From Gentiana macrophylla (taxonomy: Eukaryota > Streptophyta > Magnoliopsida > Gentianales > Gentianaceae): a stretch of 64,000 nucleotides of DNA. Of this stretch, positions 56,005 to 64,000 are shown piece by piece. Position 1 is the first letter of the stretch; each line of letters begins with the position of its first letter. A program made the position numbers and the translations under genes. A model generated the notes under the pieces. That model searched no databases. It saw only the letters and a program-made list of their open reading frames with translations, and was not told the origin of the DNA. Location: contig JAOBSW010000580.1 of the NCBI GenBank assembly GCA_026214975.1, positions 1 through 64,000 of the forward strand, given 5' to 3'.

Positions 56005-57223
56005 CTAAAAGTCTCTATAGTTGTCCAATTCACGCCCAGTGTCTTGGTGGTAGGTACAAAACTTGCTCTGGTCCCTTCTCTCCAAGGGGCTTCGAAGCGG
56101 TCTGGGGGTTTTTGCCAAACCCTTTCTTTCCATGATCGCCAATACTTGCTCTCTAGGCCGATTTAACACCGGGAAGTCTCGCGGCTGCAAGGCATTTCTC
56201 TATTCAGGTCGGCCTGTGGCCGAACCGCCTGCACGATCTCCATACGACATCCTCTTCTTGTCGGATGTGTCTTCTTGCTTGTCCTTCTTGGGGTCGGACT
56301 TCTCCACTTCTTGTTTCACGCAATTAGCTTCTTCCCCTTGACATTGTTTAAATGCCACTTCCAAACACTCTTCCATGGAGGTGGGGAGCCTGCTGCTCAG
56401 TTTGGCGTATAACCTGCCCTAGCGTAGCCCTGCTACAAAGGATGCAATTCGGACTTGATCGTCCGCATCCCGAACTTGCAGTGATTCTTCACTGAACCGC
56501 TTAAGGTACTGTAATTCAGTTTCGTCTTTCTTTTGTTTGATGGCGAACGGGTGGGTAGTGTTCTTCTGGAACGGCTTGGCTGTAATAAACGTGTTAAGAA
56601 ACATCTTTCCTAGTGTGTCAAAGCTGTAGATCGTCCTTGGCGGTATCTTCTTGAACCATTCCCAAGCCTGGCCAGTGAGTAACGCTGGGAATGCTTTGCA
56701 CTTCATCTCCTCTGAGGCACAGTCGAGATTCATGTGAGTGAGATACTGGAATAGGTGATCCTGGAGGGTCTTTAGTTCCATCGTATGGCTCCAACTTGGG
56801 GATCTTGAACCTGGCTGGCCAGGGGTAATTATCGATCTGCTCAGAAAAAAGGGACTCGAGTGCTAGGAGCATCGACTTTTTTCCGGCTATCACCTCTAGT
56901 TCGGCGCGTGCCGCCTCCATGGCTTGAGGGACGACCAACTGCCTTTGCAGGTTTGAGGATGCCGACCGGTTCTCTTTTCTGCTATTCTTATGCTGTGGGG
57001 GAGGTGTCGGTTGCCATGACCTGTCATTGGGTTCATCTTCTTCCTCTAGCTCTAGACTCTGGGAATTTTCTCCAGACGAGTCTCCGTTTGGGTGATTCAC
57101 GTCCTGCGAATTTTCGTTGAGGGGGCCTTCTTCTTCCAAACCTTCCCAATCCTGATCTTTTTCATTCTCTTCTGCCAAGACGGCATTGAGAACAACAGCT
57201 TTCGCAGATTCATCCAAAGCCAT
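56005..57223 (-). pseudogene. gag: Retand-type gag (one main frameshift)
   Basis: Start ATG 57223 (MALDESAKAVVLNAVLAEEN). An acidic N-terminal part to about 57030 is followed by FKIPKLEPYDGTKDP (56830-56780), a frame change, and the capsid block LFQYLTHMNLDCAS, LLTGQAWEWFKKIPPRTIYS, NTFITAKPFQKN and ETELQYLKRFSEESLQV (56760-56470). The C-terminal part has FPVLNRPREQVLAIM, PLRSPLERRDQSKFCTYHQDTG (56170-56040), a zinc-finger-like CxYHxDxGR where GH would be expected. It is the retrotransposon Gag of the Tat type. Confidence 0.85.
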
Positions 57224-57397
57224 AAGTTTATCAACTAGCGCCTGATGGGTTGCGCGTCGAGAGACATTTTCTCATTGGGTGATTAGTTGTTAGCGTCTGA
57301 CTCTGATGCATTGTTAGCACCATTACCATTAGCAGCCTATTTTCGTGTGTTCACCATGTTTGTCCTGAAGCTTTTCCTGAGATTATCAATCAAAAGA

Positions 57398-57419
57398 AGG
57401 CCCTCCTTCTAGTGCCAAT
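57398..57419 (-). promoter_or_regulatory. Primer-binding site of the Retand-type element
   Basis: The minus strand reads TTGGCACTAGAAGGAGGGCC right after the 5' LTR end TTATCA. The close variant TTGGCGCTAGAAGGAGGGCC is a common PBS/leader word in plant Tat-type elements. Confidence 0.7.
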
Positions 57420-58111
57420 TGATAATCCAAAAATCGTCAGGGTAATCCTCTAAGCTCGCTTCCTTGATTATAACCTGGGGAAGCTTCAAGAACACAGAAA
57501 AACGATGATGGAGGGGGTAATTTGATTTGTTTTAGACTACACTTGATGGTGATCAAGCTGCCTACGTATCTAATAGTTCAATTGGAATCTAGTCTCCGTA
57601 GTTTCTTAGGGACAGTTTATATAGAGGGGCTTATGCCCTACGGTTTAATGTGGCGTGTATGTTGATTGACACTGATTAACGTGTTCCCTAAGGAAAAATA
57701 TTATGATTGAGTGATCTCCATGATTATAGGAGATAATTATGGTATTCAAATATTAGCATTAAGTGATAAAGATTCGAGCCTTTATTGTTCAGGATTCTGC
57801 AATAGTTATATGGTTATTATGCACGTGAGGAGTAAGATTACAGACAGATTCTGTTCGAGATGTACTGGGATGGCGGAGCCGGCCCACAGAGGTCGGGGAC
57901 GATGACCGAGCTCCTACTGCTATGGAATTGTACAAGCCTAAGGACCTAGCCCGGTCGGGGAGATCGACAGTGATCGCACTGTCGATCAGTAGAAGTTTGG
58001 TGCCCAACTCCCCTCTGACCTGTTAGAGACCGAGGATATCCGGTCCAACGGCGGTCAGGCATTCGAGGGTCAGTGGTGACGAAACGGATGGAAGAGTCTC
58101 CCTGGGCTTGT

Positions 58112-59727
58112 TGATGACGGATCAAGTTAAATTATTAACTCGATGCCTACTAACACACTAGCAAGAGAACTAGGTTCAATTGTAGTATAGCCAGATAGAG
58201 TCGAGGTCGATCCCAAAGAGACTCGGCACAAATAAAACACAACTTTATCCTATTAGAACTAAATTGAAAGGGCGGTCTACGACCAACTAAATGCAGAAAA
58301 TAAAATAGTGACAACCACAAGACACAAAGACCACAAAGACAAACTAAAGACTCCTAAAACACGGATAATACGGTTGATATTATCTAAACAAATAGTATTG
58401 ATTACGCTAGTAGATTATGACTCCCCCATGTGAGTTAGGATGATTACGAGATAAAACAAACGTTAGAGGTTAATTATTATGACTACGGGAGTCATCCCCT
58501 AAAGTAGATTTAGCTCTAATTAGGCCCTCTAAATCATTGTGCCTCCATTACGTGACTTCGCTTTTTAAGGCCTCCATCTCATATAACTTCTGACACAATT
58601 ACGAGACTAGGGATGCCGGTATAAACCGTAACCTCATCTAAGCAACATTCCTAGGGTAAGGCGTACTTCTTAGATGCCGATTCAATCTATATCCTAAGCA
58701 ACAATCACTTTTTAGGTTTCATGTTAAATTATGATGACGAATAACTAAGTTGATCAGGTTTAATTACTCGTTTTAATTCCAATTCAGAGAATCTGACGTA
58801 GTCGAGGCCGATCATAATTTTGTCCTATACATTGCCAGGCTCGGTCGACCGAATGACAGCACTCGGGCGACCGAGTGACATGTCTCAGGTCGACCGAACA
58901 CGATTACGTGGTCGGAACAAATCATGATTACTTCCTAACGTTTCTAACCTAAACACATGGGATCGTAAATAGATCTACATCACGCAATCAATACAAATAA
59001 AAACTACTCCATAATAAAATACATCCGATCTACAAATAAAGATTGCATAATTGAATAGTCATACCTCGAAGACGAGAGTGACTCCCACTCTTTAATGCGC
59101 TCCCCTAATTGGAGAATCCAGCGAATCCACAATGTACGAACATAAAGAAAATAAAACTAAAACTCAAAATCTAAAATTGTATGAATTGTTTTGTGTTGTA
59201 GTGGTGTTGGTGGTAGTGTCTTCTCAATTTCGGATTTCTTTGTTTATATAGGAGTTGTAGCCGACATATAGGAGAATCCAAAAGATTGACATGCATTTAT
59301 CAACTTAGGCTCGGGTGATCGAACCTACACGCTCGGTCGACCGAATGGCATGGCTCGGTCGACCGAGCCTCCTTCTTCACGCAGCGTTTTCACTTCGGTT
59401 AAATCGACTTGTTCCCCACTCCATGCTTTTGAATTGATCTCGGTTAATCTTTTCTTTAATGCTCCGATTTTCTTCTCTTTTATCTTGAGATTTCTCGATT
59501 GCGTGATAATTATCTTCCCGATTTATCATAATCTGCAAAATCAGCATTTATCACACAATTAATTGCTCTTTTAATAATAAAAACATCTAAATACCAATTA
59601 TCATATTAATAATCACTCATCATTAAATAATAAATATAAACACGTGATTAAATATGAAATATATATAATTAACTCCGATTTAAGGTTATTATTGATGACA
59701 TAAATGGGTACATTTTAACCGTCATCA
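58112..59727 (-). mobile_element. Solo LTR of a gypsy-like element (1616 bp)
   Basis: It begins TGATGACGG and ends CCGTCATCA, flanked by perfect CTTGT duplications (58107-58111 and 59728-59732). It contains no coding domain or PBS. Orientation is inferred from the minus-strand TATA box (59243-59251) upstream of the ACTCTATCTGGCTATACTAC-like LTR end. It bears two clusters of CTCGGTCGACCGAG palindromes (58840-58900 and 59305-59369). The remains of an element lost by LTR-LTR recombination. Confidence 0.85.
59243..59251 (-). promoter_or_regulatory. TATA box of the solo LTR
   Basis: The minus strand reads CTATATAAACAAAG, with palindromic words 60-130 bp upstream. Confidence 0.6.
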
Positions 59728-59830
59728 CTTGTCACTAGGAAGTCAAAAGTGGTTTATTTCCCTGAGTCAAATGTTGAGCCACCAAAGAGGTGCCACGTGG
59801 GTGAGCCCATTTTCGGGCAGCATCATCCCA

Positions 59831-60900
59831 CTTGCTTTAAAGCAAATGAGACATATCTCCCAATTTCATACCTTCCAAGCGCTTATCAGTGACATTAGAT
59901 GCCACACGACTTGGTAAACTGATCAGCTAGGTTGTCGGCTCAAGGCGATCTTTTAGGACCGAAACGTCGCCTCTCTGTATGGTCTGTCTGATCAGGTGGT
60001 ACTCTATCTCAATATGTTTTTGACCTCTTATGACTGCGAAGATCATTTGCATGAGATACCTCTCAACTGTTTTTACAGTAAAATGGTATAGGCTCATTAA
60101 GACCTGGAATCACTTCCTGATCCAACAAAGAACTTCTCAAACCACACTGCCTCTTTAGCTGCTCTGAAAGCTGCTATGTATTCGACTGACAGAGTCAAAT
60201 TGGCAGTGATGGATTGCTCCAGACTATATGAGAAAACATTGAGCATGAGATTAATTAACGATCATCCTTAATCTGACTGTAAGTCGGAATCAATGTAGTC
60301 AACAATACTCAGGTATGCACCTGAATAATACGCATATTACTCATCGTTCTCCGAAGGTACTTGCGGATGCACTATACTACTACTCAATGTCCGAATCCAT
60401 GATTTGACTTTGATTGACTTTCAGTAACCTGACTTTCTCTATCCAAAAGAGAATATATCCCATTTTCTCTTTATCCAAAGACTAAGAGAATTATTTCGAG
60501 AAGGGTTGGGTAGGAAACCTCTCGTTGAATATTGCATACGAATATGTATTTTCATCTTAACCAATAAGATGGATGGGACACTGCCACAACTTGTTCACTT
60601 GAATTTGACCGAATCAAAAACTAAGAATATAGACCACTTCTCTAATTCAGAGAAGCTTTGGCTCGTTAGTTTCTGACTTCGGATAAAACACCATGTTGCT
60701 TACAACTGTTGCAGTGTTACCTTGCATTTACACTAACGTCTACTCTTTACCAATATTGATTCTCTGGTCTACAAAAGACTCATCAATTTTCTGGTCAAGC
60801 CCACATATTCCAAATATGTGGCTTTCAATGACCTAGAAGCTTGCTTTAATCCACCATTGGATATAAGCATAGGCAGTCAATCTGCCATTGGATTTAAGCT
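59831..60900 (-). pseudogene. Copia-T RT end and RNase H (minus strand)
   Basis: Minus-strand blocks in order: GLKQASRS (about 60870-60840), the IDSDLQSD-like RNase H start (about 60290-60260), EYIAAFRAAKEAVWFEKF (60185-60130), RGQKHIEIEYHLIRQ (about 60035-59990), and LEGMKLGDMSHL-type end with stop near 59840. Typical of the Angela/Tork type of copia pol ends. Reading frames are broken and most of RT is not recognisable. Confidence 0.75.
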
Positions 60901-62885
60901 AAAACCCTTTTGTTCCGAATGAGTCAAGCTCCATTGTACAACAAGAAAGTTTCAGGGCATCACCCATGTTAATCTTTCTGCTTTCCATAGAGTCAAGCAA
61001 GGCTGAGTGGTGAGAAAGTTTCAGGGCATCACCCCTGTTAAACTATCTACTTCTCAGGGAATCACCCATAGACCACTTGGTTTTGCCTTGAAAGTTAAAA
61101 TTTCCTATTCATCCGACTCTTTTCACGATCCAATTTCTCCCACTAGGCCTGAGACATTCAGGTGGTTCTACAAAAGTGTGAACAAAATTGGAGTACCAAA
61201 ACTCCATTTACATGTTTATGGCTTTAAACCAACCTGCTTTTTTCATAATTCTATACAGTCCTTCCAAAAGACCATAGGTTATCAATCACCCCCAGCAGAC
61301 TGTAAAGTCTTCATAATCACAGTGAGTCAATGGATAAACCATACTCCCACTGCATTTTCGTGGATTTACATTTTGATCTGGTTCAGTAGTATTTATCAGC
61401 ATAAATCCGAACAACCAATGTTGGATGTGGTCTGATTAAATCAGACAGTAAGTCCTTGAGTATCTTTACTTCAAGGTCTAAGGTTGTTATTTATACATTC
61501 TTCTAGAAAGGCTGTGACAGTTCAACTGTCATTATCCGAACTTAGGAATCTTATAACCAACCTTTACTCACTGCATTAAGATATTTCACGAACAGTCCCC
61601 ATCTGAACGTGTATGCAAAATCTACAGTCCCACCTTCAAGCACTAATGCTAAATGCCTCTATTTGAGGAAGTGGAGTAAATATCTTCTAGGTAGACTTCT
61701 TAGTATTACATAATAATGTAAACCATTATTTTGCAACTAATATCTTAATTGAGTTAAGAAGTGTAATGTAGCATATCAATAACTATACAAGAAAATACAT
61801 GGTTTATCCTTTCAATGAAATCGTTTCATTGGGAGGTAGGCCGAGCATCAGTTCCAAATACTATGCTATAGCCTATATCTGAGCATGGAATACTTGTTTC
61901 TCTGGTAATATCACAGATTCCTCCAAATATTTAGATAAACTAATTGGCGTTTGAGTAGTCATTAGACAAAATGTCTCATTACTCAAAAGATCTACTACTA
62001 GCTCATTACCTTCATAAGACCCCGAAGGTCAATATGAAACAAGCTATGATACTTCTTTAGCTCTATTACCCTTTCCTAATTGAAATGCTACTTAGTCATT
62101 TTTCCTTTGAGATAGTGTTCTTAGATTGGGAGATAGGAATCACCCTTACCCAGTCTTAAGATCTTATCTTTAGGATATATGCACTAATTAATAGATGCTG
62201 AAGAATCGTTTATCTTAATATGGAAACCAGTTGTCTTAATAGCTTATGATGTGTTACAAATACCTTTTCAGCATTACTTAGTGTTTCTGACTTTCCAGAA
62301 AAAAAAAGTCCGAGTCTCAGAATCTTATACAAATGCCATATTCACTTTCTTTAAGGCAACCAAGTTATCGATGTGAAAGTGAATCCATTTGTTCCAACGA
62401 ATCTAAAAACATAAATTGAATTTCTTTGGTATTCAAGGATTAAAACCCGAAATTTCTTTCCTTTTATCACTCCCACTATCTTAGCTGAAATAACTGCCCG
62501 TTGTTCTTTTCTTCATCATGAATGCCCAGCTACCTTGTTCTTTCAAAAGAACTTTACTTTCGAGTCAAATACCCGAACAGAAAGTCTCTAAGGATTCATA
62601 GGTTAGTAATCCAAAATCACTTAACTTATCCTATACTTTCTTTTATTAATATTTCGGTTCAGCCTATAACTTATTTAGTTTAGATGACTTACACTTGTAG
62701 ACATTTACCGTCCTATTCTTGGCTTCTTTAAAGGAAATAGCCGTGAACTAGCAGTTCATTTGAGTAGACACTACTCGTGAACTGTGGGATGTCTAGTGAG
62801 ATTGATACCAAAACATTCTCATCATCTTTGAACTAATTTTGTTCGTCTCTTATTGAACACAAGTGACAGCAGTGACATACATGTC
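60901..62885 (-). other. Degenerate Copia-T pol, uncertain
   Basis: By position this should be integrase and the N-terminal part of RT of Copia-T, but I could not recognise the motifs. GGTGATGCCCTGAAACTTTC occurs twice (minus strand, near 61036 and 60972), suggesting a small duplication. The only long frame (61007-61435, plus strand) lacks any known motif. Confidence 0.35.
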
Positions 62886-64000
62886 TGATGGACGTAATTT
62901 CTACGGTCCGGTCAAACAAAGACTCGAAACCTTAGCAGAATCTACCCTCTAACCGGCAGTGTACCGGGTCGAGTGAAGGATAGTGCTTGAGGAGTCCGAG
63001 GTCGAACCCACAGGGATTGGTCTTTGAGTACCACAGTCGACTTTTTTCTCAGTTCAGGTCAACAAGAGAGATATATGATTACACTATTGCAATAAAGAAA
63101 GATTATACTACTCGGAGTTCTAGACAAATAAACGGAGTATGGCGAACTACGATCCAACGGATTACTTTACCATTAAAAAGATTGCCCGGGAGTGTGCTTT
63201 ACCTTCCTTCACCGTCTATCGATAACTCATGCAGGCAACTAGGCGTCAATCTAGTGCACGGGTGACTAGGGTGTCAATCTAGTTCGATATAAACCCCGTA
63301 TTAGAATTGGTCTTGATGACTAGGGCGTCAACCTAGTACACGGGTAGGTGTCAGACTACCTTTCAAGCCCAAAACTTCTACGGTCTCGAAACCCGGTTCC
63401 CACACACCGCCGCAACATACATTTATAAGCTAAGTGTGTGTGTGCAACAATGAATGTAGTTGTCGGTTCCATTCAATGCTATCAAAACAAGAAAAACAAG
63501 TTTCAAGATATGTATCAACGATTAAAGCGATAAATTATGTGTTAAACGACTCCCGGTTCATCACATTAACGGTGTTTCACCCGCATTCAAGTGGTTCGAC
63601 CATACGAACAATCTAGCTACTCATAATGAAATCTAAACAATACAAGCAAGAGAAAAACATCACAACAACAATAAAACAACAAGAGAACATACCCATTTCG
63701 ATTACTCAATGAACTCCCAAATTCGAGCTCCAAAAGATCAAATTTTGACAATTGAAATGTTCTGGATCGAGGATTTGAGTTGTACAATCAAAGAGAAGAT
63801 CGAAGACGATTCTAATGGTATATAGCACTTAATCTAACTCTAAAAGATGAAGGAAATCGCCTCAAATCGCCTCTACCTATCTAAACTAGTTTCTCCCCAT
63901 GGCTTCTTTGAAATGGGTTGCTTTATATAGAAGGAGAATCGGAACGCACGTTTGAAGTGAGTGGAACGCGCGTTCGCTTCAGTCGGGCGCTCTGGCTCTC
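62886..64000 (-). repeat. Gypsy-like LTR, running off the window (minus strand)
   Basis: The lower end TGATGGACG resembles the end of the solo LTR (58112). The minus strand near its 3' end has CCCTGTGGGTTCGACCTCGGAC (62995-63020), the Athila-like LTR sentence. A TATA box is at 63922-63930 and, upstream of it, GAACGCGCGTTC palindromic words (63940-63975). Copia-T lies on the left, so this is a 3' LTR or solo LTR; the rest is outside. Confidence 0.7.
63922..63930 (-). promoter_or_regulatory. TATA box of the right-end LTR
   Basis: The minus strand reads CTATATAAAGC, 30-50 bp downstream of the GAACGCGCGTTC palindrome. Confidence 0.6.

Larger units (their letters stand above)
50812..59825 (-). 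mobile_element. Ty3/gypsy element of Tat/Retand type, without RT and integrase
   Basis: LTRs at 50812-51596 and 57420-59825 (785 bp each once the nested solo LTR is removed) are flanked by perfect TCCCA target duplications (50807-50811 and 59826-59830). On the minus strand: PBS, gag, a damaged protease, then a 3.6-kb region with two tandem-repeat arrays and an antisense ORF, and a PPT before the 3' LTR. There is no RT, RNase H or integrase, so mobilisation would need a helper. The antisense ORF is a known feature of the Tat lineage. Confidence 0.85.
57420..59825 (-). repeat. Retand-type 5' LTR, split by a solo LTR
   Basis: 57420-58111 plus 59733-59825 match the 3' LTR (50812-51596); the interior 58112-59732 is the nested insertion and its duplicated CTTGT. 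TATA box at 57616-57624 (minus strand). TG/CA ends intact. Confidence 0.9.
48051..62885 (-). mobile_element. Copia-T: minus-strand Ty1/copia in the order pol-PPT-LTR-PBS-leader, split by a gypsy element
   Basis: Reading the minus strand from 62885: degenerate pol ending in RNase H (59831), the polypurine tract (interrupted by the Retand-type element), an LTR of 2.2 kb (50803 to 48599), a PBS and about 500 bp of leader. An LTR with internal sequence on both sides indicates two recombined or tandem copies. Left limit near 48050, right limit at the LTR that starts at 62886. Confidence 0.6.

Noticed and set aside
61007..61435. 142-codon plus-strand ORF
   Set aside because: No recognisable domain, low-complexity composition, and it lies antisense to the expected Copia-T pol.

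Overview
This is plant nuclear DNA, most likely from a transposon-dense region of a eudicot. Nothing in it looks like a host gene. Almost every segment that can be identified belongs to an LTR retrotransposon (Ty1/copia or Ty3/gypsy), a plant L1-type LINE or a MITE, most of them nested inside one another. The species cannot be told from the sequence. Plant-type primer-binding sites (tRNA-iMet for copia, tRNA-Asp for one gypsy-like family), SIRE/Maximus-type copias with a third env-like region, and a Tat/Retand-type gypsy with an antisense ORF point to a flowering plant with a large genome.

Layout, left half. 1-5294 is the right part of a coding-poor LTR element (LARD1: partial 5' LTR, tRNA-Asp PBS, 3 kb non-coding interior, 1445-bp 3' LTR). 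5312-9007 is a mosaic of copia integrase/protease fragments of one family, carrying a (TA)n tract and a 311-bp MITE with 7-bp target duplications. 9008-22642 is an almost complete SIRE-type copia (SIRE1: two about 1.7-kb LTRs, gag, protease, integrase, RT, RNase H, env-like region). 22643-23778 is a gypsy-like LTR remnant. 23790-31225 is the 3' part of a second SIRE-type element (SIRE2) with its own env-like region and a 1381-bp LTR. It sits in a minus-strand copia (Copia-C), whose two halves are at 31226-32285 and 42576-44693.

Layout, right half. Between the Copia-C halves lie a LINE (about 32291-38013, ORF1 plus EN-RT-RNase H ORF2, 3' end missing) and a second copy of the LARD family (LARD2, 38036-42575). 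44694-48050 is largely unassigned. From 48050 to 62885 a minus-strand copia (Copia-T) has the unusual order pol-PPT-LTR-PBS-leader. It was entered, at its polypurine tract, by a 9.0-kb minus-strand Tat/Retand-type gypsy element (50812-59825, TSD TCCCA) that keeps gag and a damaged protease, lacks RT/integrase, has two tandem-repeat arrays and carries an intron-containing antisense ORF. That element's 5' LTR holds a 1616-bp solo LTR with TSD CTTGT. The window ends inside another minus-strand gypsy-like LTR.

Most interesting points: (i) four tandem hairpins with partly covarying stems inside both LARD copies; (ii) a TATA box 117-118 bp upstream of the env-like ATG in both SIRE-type elements, suggesting an internal promoter; (iii) short palindromic words that differ by family and cluster near the TATA boxes of the gypsy-like LTRs; (iv) reiterated polypurine-tract-like sites inside the Copia-T LTR; (v) an RT-less Retand-type element with a spliced antisense ORF. 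Many frameshifts in 5300-37000 and 38000-42500 fall at GCTG/AGC-like contexts and recur identically in different elements, so part of the apparent decay may be base-calling error.
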